From an uncultured Oceanospirillaceae bacterium (GTDB taxonomy: Bacteria; Pseudomonadota; Gammaproteobacteria; Pseudomonadales; Balneatricaceae), in the NCBI GenBank assembly GCA_937136055.1, contig CAKZOD010000087.1:61183-125182 (forward strand): 64,000 nucleotides of DNA, given 5' to 3'. The position numbers and the translations under genes are program-made. Below the pieces are notes generated by a model. The model did not search any database. It was not told the DNA's origin and saw nothing but the letters and a program-made list of their open reading frames with translations. Positions 16,185 to 24,821 of the stretch are shown here, piece by piece (the stretch's first letter is position 1; the number at the start of each line of letters is the position of its first letter).

Positions 16185-18431
16185 TTATGAGCGAGGAACT
16201 GCGGGCTCTTGCGCGGCTTGAGTGACTGCTTCACCTGCCACTGCAGATACCTGCTGTTTCATACTTTCAGGTGTTGAGTCAGGAATTTGTACTTCTACCT
16301 TGCGACGCGCAAACTCAATCCCATTCTCCGCAAATAAGCGTTGCACTTGGATGTATACCTCTTTGCGAATCATAAACTGACGCCCTGGTTTACAGGTAAA
16401 CTTACCTCGAATCACCATGCCCACTTCGTCCACTTCCAGCACCCCTTGGCTTTTAAAAGGCTGGATAAAGTCTTGACCTAACTCTGGATGCTCTAATAAC
16501 TCCTTACCTAAGTTTTTGAAGAGCTTTTTAATCTTGTTGATATCCGTATCGTGCGGCACTTGAAAACGCAGTTTCATAATCGCCCAATCTCGAGAGTAAT
16601 TGGTTAATCGAGCAATTTCACCGTAGGGAATAGTATGTAACGCGCCTAAATGATGACGTAAGCGTAGAGAGCGCAAAGCTATCTTTTCGACAGTCCCTTT
16701 AATTTCACCGGTGTTCACATACTCGCCCATGCGCAAAGCATCATCAACTAAAAAGAACACCCCTGAAACAATATCTTTAACTAAAGTTTGAGCTCCAAAA
16801 CCAACCGCTAAGCCAAGTACACCTGCACCTGCAAGTAACGGCGTAGTATTAAAACCAAGGCTTGTTAGTACTGCAAACAGAGTAAACACAATAATAAACA
16901 CAGAGACAGAGACATGAATGATCGGCAGTACTGTCGCAACACGTGTGAGTCCTTGCCCCCCTTCATCTGCTTCCTCTTGCTCTTCGGGTGCTTCTAGCAT
17001 CAATTTACGCTTAACATAAGCATTAATGATCTCCCACAGGATATAAGCTCCTAGCACTATTGAAAATACCTCAATCACCGCAGTTGTAGCTTGTGCACCA
17101 AAACCTTGCGAGGCGAGATCAGCATACGAGAATCCCCAAAAGACAGGGTAGAGAATAACGATAATAGCGAACAGAACTAAACGAATAATGCGTATCAAAC
17201 TGGTTTGTAAAGAGCTGCGAATCTTAGCCATCCGCTCATCTATTAACTCACCTACGGGGTAGTAATGCTCAATCAATGCCAAAATGGCAACATCAAAAAA
17301 CGGCACACTTATCACGGTAAGGATAGTAAAGGTTGCCCCTAATGCTAAATCATTATCGTAGTGATGATTTGCAACGATAGCTTCAAACAGTACCCATACA
17401 AACACAATCACTGACATCATAATTTTGGGCCACATTAAAGCAAAGCGACGTCTGGTAGGTGATATTTCTGCTTTAATGTGTAGGAGCATATCAGTAATAA
17501 TTTGGCGGCAAGACCAAACAACCCACAATAGAGACGTATAAAATAATGCGTTGAAAACAAACCCTAAACGATACGCTCCATTATCAACCCCCATCTCGCG
17601 CGTCCAATCTAAAAAGATACTAGAGCTTGCAAATATACAAACTACTAACTGGCGATTAACAAAGTACTTTGCCTGCTTATCAGTAATTTTAAATAAGCGC
17701 AGCTCTGTGTGATTGGGAGAGAAAAAGAATGCGCTGAATAAAAAGACTAATCTAGCAACAAATATATAGTCAAAGACCATATCGCTAATATTGGATTCTA
17801 TTTCGTAAACACTCAGCCAAGAGATTAACTCTTCGGCTATAGAGTAAAACACCACTAAGCCTGCTGCGCGTAATAACAGTATTTTTGACAGCATTAACAA
17901 CTGCTGTGAAACAGTAAAGTTCCCCGCTTTAATACGCTCTTTAATACCAAAATGACGGTAAATAAATTTAAAGATTATCCACTCTAGTGCATAGGCAATT
18001 GCTATTGCCATGCATATTTTAAACAACAGATTCCAAAGGAAATAATCCCCGAACTGCTCTATTGAAAACTGCTGATAGAGAAAAACAAAAGCGCCCCCTG
18101 TATCTAAGCTCTTTTTCAGATTCTGCCAAATAGTTTGACGGGTTTTAATAATTGTTTCACGTATCGATGCACGCAAATCTGTGTTTTGAGTAGTTTGAGC
18201 TTCAGCTAGCCCCTGTAGCTGTTTATTCAAAATTGCTCTGACTTCCTTATCAGAAAGCCCTGCAAGATAAGCAGACACTGTTTGCGGGGTGAGATCTTCA
18301 GGAAGAGGTTGAACCTGTGCATTGCCAGTGCTGAGCGAAGGCAATACTGTCGCGGCATTTAGCTGCAATGGAAATACAGACACAAAGAATAATAGGAACA
18401 AATACCCAATAAAAGACCGTGTTGCCAGCAT
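16185..18431 (-). CDS. Large MscS-family mechanosensitive channel (YbiO-like)
   Basis: A 748-residue inner-membrane channel for release of osmolytes under hypo-osmotic shock. A signal peptide or first helix is followed by a periplasmic helical domain (about residues 30-130), many transmembrane helices, and the pore and MscS core at residues 510-690: LLAGAGVLGLAVGFGAQTLVKD, DDALRMGEYV, VEKIALRSLRLRHHLGALHTIPYGEI. The glycine/alanine-rich pore helix pattern is intact. The length fits the YbiO class. A C-terminal Gln/Ala-rich tail ends just before the shared terminator. The ATG has AAAGG 9 nt upstream. Confidence 0.9.
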   Translation of the reverse strand: MLATRSFIGYLFLLFFVSVFPLQLNAATVLPSLSTGNAQVQPLPEDLTPQTVSAYLAGLSDKEVRAILNKQLQGLAEAQTTQNTDLRASIRETIIKTRQTIWQNLKKSLDTGGAFVFLYQQFSIEQFGDYFLWNLLFKICMAIAIAYALEWIIFKFIYRHFGIKERIKAGNFTVSQQLLMLSKILLLRAAGLVVFYSIAEELISWLSVYEIESNISDMVFDYIFVARLVFLFSAFFFSPNHTELRLFKITDKQAKYFVNRQLVVCIFASSSIFLDWTREMGVDNGAYRLGFVFNALFYTSLLWVVWSCRQIITDMLLHIKAEISPTRRRFALMWPKIMMSVIVFVWVLFEAIVANHHYDNDLALGATFTILTVISVPFFDVAILALIEHYYPVGELIDERMAKIRSSLQTSLIRIIRLVLFAIIVILYPVFWGFSYADLASQGFGAQATTAVIEVFSIVLGAYILWEIINAYVKRKLMLEAPEEQEEADEGGQGLTRVATVLPIIHVSVSVFIIVFTLFAVLTSLGFNTTPLLAGAGVLGLAVGFGAQTLVKDIVSGVFFLVDDALRMGEYVNTGEIKGTVEKIALRSLRLRHHLGALHTIPYGEIARLTNYSRDWAIMKLRFQVPHDTDINKIKKLFKNLGKELLEHPELGQDFIQPFKSQGVLEVDEVGMVIRGKFTCKPGRQFMIRKEVYIQVQRLFAENGIEFARRKVEVQIPDSTPESMKQQVSAVAGEAVTQAAQEPAVPRS

Positions 18432-18514
18432 GTGAGTTTACCTTTAAAAACAAACTAATTTTTATAACTATTTATTATACATTCTTTAAAGAGCATCGAT
18501 CACACAAGCTCTAT

Positions 18515-19201
18515 TCACTTACCAAATAAACGCATTTGCCAACTTTCAACGACACCGGATTCCAAACGCTCAATAGATTTATTTTGCCACCCTACGGATA
18601 ACCCTTGTAAAGTCGCTAATTTTTCCAACCTTTGAAAATTTAACGGATCGTGAAAGAAAATACCACAGACTTGAGAAATGCTCATTGCACTATCAGGCCG
18701 AGATAGAAAAGTTAATTCACTGCCCGCTCTAACCTGCCCCGGTTTAATGACTCGGTACAACCATCCACATAAATTTCGCTGTTGAATGACTGTTGATAAA
18801 TCACTCACTTGCCAGCGAGTGTTGAGCTTAAAGCATGCAGAGCGAGGTTGGCTTACCTCAATAATAGCCTCATCCAACTGGTATCGATCTCCAATGTAAA
18901 CATTTTCTTCAATCATCCCTATTGTACTGAGATTTTCGCCCATCCCTAGCCCTTGCAAAAAAGCAGGAGACTTTGGGTAGATGCTAGCGAGCGTCTGGTA
19001 GTGCTCTCGAGGATAGTGATGTAGTGCTCTTTCAACTCCACCATGCACTTTAGTGCTCGCGCATTGATCGCCTTCAAAGCCTAACGGTGATAAATAACAA
19101 TCGCCCTGAATAGGTGTTTTATCAATAGCCGTATTCATTCCGTAATTATTACAAACATTACCAATAAATATTTCACAGGGTGTTTTTTGCTGCACTGCCA
19201 T
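18515..19201 (-). CDS. MOSC-domain protein, YiiM-like
   Basis: A 228-residue protein with a MOSC domain (residues 15-165: FEGDQCASTKVHGGVERALHHYP, GENLSTIGM, VSQPRSACFKL with the conserved Cys) and a C-terminal helical 3-alpha domain (about residues 170-215). This pairing is that of E. coli YiiM, a molybdenum-cofactor protein that reduces N-hydroxylated base analogues and protects against their mutagenic effect. Alone on the strand with the enolase-superfamily gene upstream; no molybdenum-cofactor biosynthesis genes are near. Confidence 0.82.
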   Translation of the reverse strand: MAVQQKTPCEIFIGNVCNNYGMNTAIDKTPIQGDCYLSPLGFEGDQCASTKVHGGVERALHHYPREHYQTLASIYPKSPAFLQGLGMGENLSTIGMIEENVYIGDRYQLDEAIIEVSQPRSACFKLNTRWQVSDLSTVIQQRNLCGWLYRVIKPGQVRAGSELTFLSRPDSAMSISQVCGIFFHDPLNFQRLEKLATLQGLSVGWQNKSIERLESGVVESWQMRLFGK

Positions 19202-19279
19202 TTCTCTTATTATGCGAGGTGATTGATTAACGGGTTTTAAGATGAGCTAGAGGAGATCTGTAATCGTGGAAGGATTTTA

Positions 19280-19308
19280 CTATTGACGCTCAGTAAAAGC
19301 GCCAATAG
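19280..19308 (-). terminator. Hairpin downstream of the enolase-superfamily gene
   Basis: CTATTGACGCT (19280-19290) pairs with AGCGCCAATAG (19298-19308) except for one A-C mismatch, with a 7-nt loop, in the gap before the yiiM-like gene. The T-run is weak, so this is a moderate terminator candidate. Confidence 0.45.
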
Positions 19309-19321
19309 CTGAGAGGTAAAA

Positions 19322-20497
19322 TTACTTAACTACTACTCGTGTTGAGCGCATAACCACTTCATCGTTTAATTCAATACCAATACCTGGCTCTTCTGATACC
19401 ACAAACTGACCATTCACTGGCTGAGGATCCTGTATACATAACTCTCTGTTCCAAGATTTAATCGCATAAGTGTGATGCTCGTGAATTAAAAAGTTGGGAA
19501 TCGCAGTTTCTAAATGTAGCGATGCTGCTGTCGCAACAGGGCCACCACAAACGTGAGCTTGAATACGAATATCGAAAATATCGGCGTAATCGCATACTTT
19601 CTTCGCTTCAGTGAAACCGCCCGATAAACCGATATCAGGTTGCAGCACATCAATGCTTTGATCTTCAAAGTACGGGCGTACTTGCCAACGATTGTACAAG
19701 CGCTCTCCACCAGCAATAGGCACTTTGACATTCTCGGCAACTTTTTTATGCAAAGAGTGATTTAAGTAATTCACTGGCTCTTCGTAATACATACAATCAA
19801 ACTCTTCGGCCAATTTACCCAGCTGAATTGCTGAAGTTGCGCCAGGTAATGAGTGGCATTCAAAAATAATATCTACCTCATCACCAACAGCATCGCGAAT
19901 CGCTGCTAAACGTGAACGGTAAAGTTTCATCTCGCCACGTGAGATAATGTTGGTTCTATCGTAGTAAGTATTGGCGTCTTTATCGTACATGATAGGATCG
20001 ACTTTTACCGCATCGTAACCTTCTGCTACAGCTTTGAGAGCTGCTTCTGCGTATTGCTCAGGTTGTGATAAAGCTTTAAATTCTTTATCCCAATCAAACT
20101 GTAGCTGTGATGCATAAGTGCGTAAAGATTCATTCACTTTACCCCCTAACAGCTGATAAACAGGCACATTCAGTGCTTTGCCTTTGATATCCCAAAGTGC
20201 GGTATCTATGGCGCTCATTGCCGCATAGATAACAGGCCCGCCTCCTAAGCCCCAAAAACTTTCACGCAACATACGCGACCAAAGCTTTTCTGTTTGGAAA
20301 GGGTCATGGCCTATTAAAAATGTTTCAGCAAGCTCTTTAATCATATTTGCAGCCGCGCTATGGCCAACATCGTAAGCAAGGCCTGCTTCACCGACACCAT
20401 GGATACCTTCATCAGTATGAACGCGAACAAACACAGGTGTCCAAGCCGGACGTTCTGGGCAGTGAATATCAAAAACTTCGACAGATACAACTTTCAT
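19322..20497 (-). CDS. Enolase-superfamily acid-sugar dehydratase
   Basis: A 391-residue mandelate racemase/muconate lactonizing enzyme-type protein. It shows the N-terminal capping domain (EVFDIHCPERPAWTPVFVRVHTDEGIHGVGEAGL), AIDTALWDIKGKALNVPVYQLLGG, and a barrel with AVKVDP, YYEEPVNY, GGERLYNR, DVLQPDIGLSGGFTEAKK and the late HVCGGP. The pattern is closest to galactonate/gluconate-type sugar acid dehydratases that give 2-keto-3-deoxy acids. The first metal-ligand position reads FECHS, so Glu may replace the usual Asp. The class II aldolase gene lies 85 bp upstream on the same strand, consistent with one pathway. Confidence 0.87.
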   Translation of the reverse strand: MKVVSVEVFDIHCPERPAWTPVFVRVHTDEGIHGVGEAGLAYDVGHSAAANMIKELAETFLIGHDPFQTEKLWSRMLRESFWGLGGGPVIYAAMSAIDTALWDIKGKALNVPVYQLLGGKVNESLRTYASQLQFDWDKEFKALSQPEQYAEAALKAVAEGYDAVKVDPIMYDKDANTYYDRTNIISRGEMKLYRSRLAAIRDAVGDEVDIIFECHSLPGATSAIQLGKLAEEFDCMYYEEPVNYLNHSLHKKVAENVKVPIAGGERLYNRWQVRPYFEDQSIDVLQPDIGLSGGFTEAKKVCDYADIFDIRIQAHVCGGPVATAASLHLETAIPNFLIHEHHTYAIKSWNRELCIQDPQPVNGQFVVSEEPGIGIELNDEVVMRSTRVVVK

Positions 20498-20582
20498 TTA
20501 AATCTCCAAATTACTTGCTAGACAGTTACGCTAATTTAGCGACAACTATTCAATCTTTATAAATATATAGAGGCTTAACCCG

Positions 20583-21350
20583 CTAATCCATGAAACTCGG
20601 ATCAAGCTTAATCGCTTTGCGTAACATAGCAGGCCAAATTTTTTGCCCACCTGATTCACCGATATTGACAATGTTTTGCTGCTTTTTAATATTATCAAGA
20701 ATTGGCTGTGGTATTTCTACTAGCTCTTGTCCTGTTGACTGCATCATCACTTGTATTTCACAAGCACGCTGCAAATCAAAGAAACGCATAAACGCATCCC
20801 CTATACTTGCACCAACTGTTAATCCCCCGTGGTTAACCAATAGCATATGATTAGTATTGCCTAAGTCATTCTGTAGGCGTAATTTCTCAGCATCGTTAAC
20901 CGCTAGACCTTCATAGCCATGGTATGAAAGTGATGCCAAGGAAAACATAGAATATTGGCTCAAAGGCAGCAAGCCGCGCTTTTGAGTCGCGACTGTTGTG
21001 GTAGCATTTGTATGCAAGTGAATAACACAGTGCGCATCATCACGCACTTCATGTATCGCACTGTGGATAGTAAAACCTGCAGGGTTTATGGCATAAGGAG
21101 TATCGTCTAAAATGTTACCCTGCAAATCAACTTTTACCAAGCTCGATGCTGTCACCTCATCAAAGGCAACGCCAAAAGGATTTACAAGGTACTCATCTGC
21201 CCCTTCAAGTTTTGCTGAGATATGGGTGTAGATAATGTCATCCCAGCCTAAATCAGCAACTAACCGATAACAAGCGGCTAAATCAACGCGCAGCTGCCAC
21301 TCTTTATCACTGACCTTTCCCTTCAAGCTCTTGAAAGTTAATTCTTGCAC
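20583..21350 (-). CDS. Class II aldolase/adducin-family protein
   Basis: A 255-residue protein of the zinc-dependent class II aldolase/adducin fold: EWQLRVDLAACYRLVADLGWDD, THISAKLEGADEYLVNPFG, the metal motif CVIHLHTNATT, and NHGGLTVG. The family includes fuculose-phosphate aldolase and dehydratases; this long subgroup has mostly uncharacterised members. The frame is open to a TTG at 21386, but there is no ATG near the start. A GTG at 21350 has AAAGGGG 8 nt upstream and is chosen. Together with the dehydratase gene it probably works in sugar-acid breakdown. Confidence 0.8.
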   Translation of the reverse strand: MQELTFKSLKGKVSDKEWQLRVDLAACYRLVADLGWDDIIYTHISAKLEGADEYLVNPFGVAFDEVTASSLVKVDLQGNILDDTPYAINPAGFTIHSAIHEVRDDAHCVIHLHTNATTTVATQKRGLLPLSQYSMFSLASLSYHGYEGLAVNDAEKLRLQNDLGNTNHMLLVNHGGLTVGASIGDAFMRFFDLQRACEIQVMMQSTGQELVEIPQPILDNIKKQQNIVNIGESGGQKIWPAMLRKAIKLDPSFMD

Positions 21351-21659
21351 TGCCTTATCCCCTTTCACTCTTATCGATAATTTCAACGACGCTGACTGTT
21401 TATTAACTCAACAGTCTTTGCGATTAATAACCGTTTTATACCTTTATTAATATTTAAAAGACAGCATCATATATCGCTATTGCGCTAAAAGCAGAGTTTT
21501 CCAATTAACTATTGCGATAACGCTAAGCATCCATCGATTGCCTGCACCCATTTTTGAAAAGATAAAGGGGACATTTCAACTTCTAACTTTGCTATCAACA
21601 GGTTAAAATTGCTGCATTAACATAACGATATATTCCCTCACTTATATTAGGAGCTAAGC
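21351..21659. other. Divergent promoter region, no gene seen
   Basis: About 300 bp between the divergent aldolase and SDR genes. AT-rich with no convincing operator; GGAG at 21650-21653 serves the SDR start. Confidence 0.4.
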
Positions 21660-22337
21660 ATGCCAACAATTTTAATTACAGGTGCCAATCGAGGCATAGG
21701 TTATGCTCTTTGTGAATCATACTTAAAAGATGGATGGCGCGTGATAGGCACTGCACGTCGCCCTGATGCGCAACTACCAGAAGGAGCCGAGCTCTGTGTA
21801 CTGGATGCATCCAACTATAGCTCTATTGAGCAATTAGCTGTTCAACTTAAAGATATACCGTTAGATGTTATCTGGAATAATGCCGGCGTATACCTTGATA
21901 AAAACGTCGACTTCGCACAACTAGACACACAAACATGGCTGGCAACATTTGCGATTAACACTGTGGCACCGATTCAAATTGCCCAGGCTTTACAAAGTAA
22001 CCTTGCACAATCGACACGTAAGGTTCTGGCTTTTACCACCAGCAAAATGGGATCACTTGAACACAATGGTAGCCAAGCTTATGCGTATCGCTCATCCAAA
22101 AGCGCATTAAACATGGCAGTGCGCTGCTTAGCTAATGAGTTAGCTACGCAAAAAATCAGCTGTTTAATGCTCCATCCAGGGCATGTCAAAACAGATATGG
22201 GTGGCGAAGAAGGTGCTATCGATAAAGCGACCAGTGTTGCGGGTATGCGCTCAATTGTGGATGGCGTTGAAAGTAATAATTACCCAAGCCAGAACAGCCA
22301 ATTTTTTGATTATGACGGCTCCACTATTCCTTGGTAG
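21660..22337 (+). CDS. SDR-family oxidoreductase, C-factor (CsgA)-like
   Basis: A 225-residue short-chain dehydrogenase: LITGANRGIGYAL at the N-terminus, NNAGVYL at about residue 76, catalytic Ser in AFTTSKMGS, YRSSKSALNM with the Tyr/Lys pair, and HPGHVKTDMGGEE. This is the pattern of the C-factor/sniffer subgroup, which are NADPH-dependent carbonyl reductases of unclear substrate. The gene is preceded by TAGGAG and stands alone. The next stretch holds a decayed regulator on the other strand. Confidence 0.85.
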   Translation: MPTILITGANRGIGYALCESYLKDGWRVIGTARRPDAQLPEGAELCVLDASNYSSIEQLAVQLKDIPLDVIWNNAGVYLDKNVDFAQLDTQTWLATFAINTVAPIQIAQALQSNLAQSTRKVLAFTTSKMGSLEHNGSQAYAYRSSKSALNMAVRCLANELATQKISCLMLHPGHVKTDMGGEEGAIDKATSVAGMRSIVDGVESNNYPSQNSQFFDYDGSTIPW

Positions 22338-22403
22338 CTCGCTCATAAATTAAGATTCAGATTATTGCATGAACAGCTGCTGTAATCTGTTATCAAACAA
22401 TTA

Positions 22404-22640
22404 TCAGTGTAATTCATTAGAAACCTGATTGTTAATCCACTCTACAAAAGCAATCACCGCTTTTGCGTTAGCTCGTGCTTTAGCGACCGTTAAATAATGT
22501 GCCCCTATGACCACCGCTTCTAGATTGCTTGCACAAGCGTTTGTATAGCTACATCATCTTGCTCAAATTTCAATCCTTTATCAATTGCTGTGAGCAATGC
22601 ATTAAAGATATGATCGCTCTTAACAAAATAGTTGCAACTA
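22404..22640 (-). pseudogene. Decayed C-terminal remnant, possibly of a LysR-type regulator
   Basis: On the minus strand a frame ends at a TGA at 22404-22406 with EWINNQVSNELH, preceded by SNLEAVVIGAHYLTVAKA and VIAFVEW. This resembles the end of GcvA-like LysR regulators (a GxYYL motif then FxxWL). Further upstream the reading passes into another frame (LLTAIDKGLKFEQDDVAIQTLVQAI, then TAG), implying a frameshift. There is no start or DNA-binding domain. The match is short and by eye, so the family is tentative. Confidence 0.35.
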
Positions 22641-22656
22641 TTAATTTAGGATACTT

Positions 22657-23190
22657 ATGCACGCACTGATTATCGTTGATATGCAACAAGCCTCAATTGC
22701 CAACTCTGATAAATACGATTGTGAGGGCGTTGTCTCTCGAATAAATAAACTTTCAAATACAGTGAGATCACACCCAGGCTTGGTCATTTTCATCGCTCAC
22801 GATGGTGAGGAACAAGAAGGGCTACTTCCCCACAGTGATGGCTGGAAAATTTTAGACAGCCTAACAATGAAAGAGAGCGATATAATTATCCGCAAAAAGG
22901 CCAATGATGCTTTTTATCAAACGCCATTAGCCGACACTCTTGTAAAACATAATGTATCAAAACTGTTAATCTGCGGCTGGGCAACTGACTTTTGTGTAGA
23001 TGCAACCTTAAAATCAGCTCTCAATAAAAACTATCAAGTCACAGCCGTTGCCGATTGCCATACTGTTAGTGATAGAGGAAATATTAGTGCCTTACAGGTA
23101 ATCAATTATCACAATTGGCTCTGGTCAAATATGATCGCAACTCAACATAAAATAGCGGTACTAAAAAGTAATGATATTACCTTTGGCTAG
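22657..23190 (+). CDS. Isochorismatase-like cysteine hydrolase
   Basis: A 177-residue alpha/beta hydrolase of the isochorismatase/nicotinamidase fold. The catalytic Asp lies in LIIVDMQ (residue 8), the Lys in IIRKKANDAFYQT (around 80), and the Cys in CGWATDFCVDAT (around 113), with the usual cis-peptide pair before it. The substrate is unknown; family members hydrolyse amides such as nicotinamide, carbamoylated amines or isochorismate. The last 14 bp overlap the 3' end of the convergent ycaQ gene. Confidence 0.85.
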   Translation: MHALIIVDMQQASIANSDKYDCEGVVSRINKLSNTVRSHPGLVIFIAHDGEEQEGLLPHSDGWKILDSLTMKESDIIIRKKANDAFYQTPLADTLVKHNVSKLLICGWATDFCVDATLKSALNKNYQVTAVADCHTVSDRGNISALQVINYHNWLWSNMIATQHKIAVLKSNDITFG

Positions 23191-24394
23191 CGATGATTAA
23201 CGACTTAAGTTTTGATAAAAGCGCTTTGTCATCGTGCTCTTGATAATCCGTCACCCGAGATATTGAAACCACCTGCATTTGATTAAAAACCATAAAATCC
23301 ATAACCGCTTGGATTAAAGGCTCAAGTAACTGCTCGGTATTCTTACGATGACAATGTAAGTGATTAATGCACATTAAACCTTCCTTGCGGTGAGTTTTAA
23401 TATCCATTTGTGCCACTAATGATCCACCTTGCAGAACGGGCAAGCTGAAATAGCCAAAACGCCTTTTAGCTTCAGGTACATAGCATTCTATTTGATAATT
23501 AAAACTGAAGAGTTCCTGGGCTCTTTTACGCTGTATTAGTAGATTATCAAAGGGAGAAAGAATTTTAACTTTTTGTCTAGGCAGCTTACTTAACAGTAAC
23601 TGCTCAGCACCTGATAACGCATAATATAGCTCACCTGCTACTTGCAACTGAATAATCTCGCCTTGTTCTAGTAATACATCCAACTGCTGCTTTATTGGTC
23701 CTTTTATTCCCTTGAGAAGATAGCCGAACTGACTCGCTTTCGCTAATCCTTGAGCTTGTAAGTAGTGGCAAATAAGGTAGCGACAGTACTCTTCTTGAGT
23801 TGGCAACTCTTGATCGATATCGTTGGGTAAAACGCGCTGCGTTAAATCGTATACCTTTTGAAACCCTCGGCGCTCACTGACCATCAAGTCTCCTTGCATA
23901 AAGAGCTGCTCTAAAGCCACTTTTGCAGGTTTCCAATCCCACCACCCCTGCACATTTTCGCGTTTATGGGCAAAGTCTTTAGCCATAAGAGGTCCACGAT
24001 CGCGCACTTGCGCTAGCACCTCATTCATCATCTTCAGGTCTTTTTTGAACCAGTGCATCTCCCCTTGTTTAATTGCGTTTTTGCGCACTAAGCTATATTT
24101 ATAATCTCGCATTGGTAGATAGGCAGCAGCATGCGACCAGTATTCAAAAATAGATTTATTCTTTAATAACTCATCTAACTGTGATTCTTGATAACCCCGC
24201 ACGCGATTATACAAACTATGGTGATGGGCTCTGGCAATAACTGAGATTGAATCTATCTGTATATAACCCATTTGCTGGATGCTTTGTAAAGCTGCGACTG
24301 CACCTTTCAGCCCAGCTTTACTAAAGTGCAGTTTATTTTGTAACACTACAATTTTCTGAGCTTGATCAATGCTGAGCGTTGGTATGTGCGACAC
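23177..24394 (-). CDS. ycaQ: Interstrand crosslink repair DNA glycosylase YcaQ
   Basis: A 405-residue winged-helix glycosylase. E. coli YcaQ (AlkX) unhooks nitrogen-mustard type interstrand crosslinks. The family motif QIDSISVIARAHHHSLYNR near residues 41-59 contains the catalytic QxD. Other matches are FEYWSHAAAYLPMRD, GWWDWKPAKVALEQLF, GFQKVYDLT, LSPFDNLLIQRKRAQELF and KRRFGYFSLPVL. The length is normal. The GTG start at 24394 has AAGGGAG 5 nt upstream. The 3' end overlaps the isochorismatase-like gene. A palindromic element lies just upstream and may affect its promoter. Confidence 0.92.
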   Translation of the reverse strand: MSHIPTLSIDQAQKIVVLQNKLHFSKAGLKGAVAALQSIQQMGYIQIDSISVIARAHHHSLYNRVRGYQESQLDELLKNKSIFEYWSHAAAYLPMRDYKYSLVRKNAIKQGEMHWFKKDLKMMNEVLAQVRDRGPLMAKDFAHKRENVQGWWDWKPAKVALEQLFMQGDLMVSERRGFQKVYDLTQRVLPNDIDQELPTQEEYCRYLICHYLQAQGLAKASQFGYLLKGIKGPIKQQLDVLLEQGEIIQLQVAGELYYALSGAEQLLLSKLPRQKVKILSPFDNLLIQRKRAQELFSFNYQIECYVPEAKRRFGYFSLPVLQGGSLVAQMDIKTHRKEGLMCINHLHCHRKNTEQLLEPLIQAVMDFMVFNQMQVVSISRVTDYQEHDDKALLSKLKSLIIASQR

Positions 24395-24500
24395 TGTAAC
24401 TCCCTTTTAAATATCGTTGATAGCTCTATTTTAAATTTTCTTAAACGCTAGAGATCAAAGTTATACTTTCATCCTTGAATTCTTTTACGCTAAAATACCT

Positions 24501-24767
24501 GAGGAACATGCGATTAAGTCCCAAACGCCTCTGGCGTACAGGATTTCTCGTGATTGAGGCAATGCTTACAGACGGGCTGGTTGCCCGGCGAAAAGCATTA
24601 ACAAAGATCACGGAATATCCTGTAAGCCCCGTAGGGTGGACAACTAAGGGGCCATCTCCTTTGTCAAAACACTTATAAAGGACTCGCCATTCACTGCGTA
24701 TTTTTCCGAGGATCTCGCCCCTTAGTTATCCACAGAGAAGATTTGGGGACTTGATCGCATGTTCCTC
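24501..24767. mobile_element. 267-bp nested-palindrome element (MITE-like or structured DNA/RNA element)
   Basis: The outer inverted repeats 24501-24525 and 24742-24767 (25 of 26 aligned positions apart from one extra G and one A/G change) enclose two branches. Branch A: 24537-24555 with 24606-24624 (ends TACAGGAT/ATCCTGTA), inside it AATGCTT/AAGCATT (24561-24567/24593-24599), and at the tip CGGGC/GCCCG (24573-24577/24583-24587). Branch B: 24636-24652 with 24717-24733 (16 of 17 paired), and inside it TCCTTT/AAAGGA. The whole folds as a cloverleaf. GC content is above the flanks and there is no plausible gene. No clear target-site duplication was seen. It lies between ycaQ and a VOC gene, and no second copy was found in the window. 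Confidence 0.72.
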
Positions 24768-24821
24768 GACACTTTTTCTTCAAAATATAGCTTCTTCAGA
24801 TTCATTAAGCGAGATAAAACA

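Noticed and set aside
24475..24678. 67-residue plus-strand frame inside the palindromic element
   Set aside because: No ribosome site at its start, composition dictated by the inverted repeats, and no recognisable protein features.
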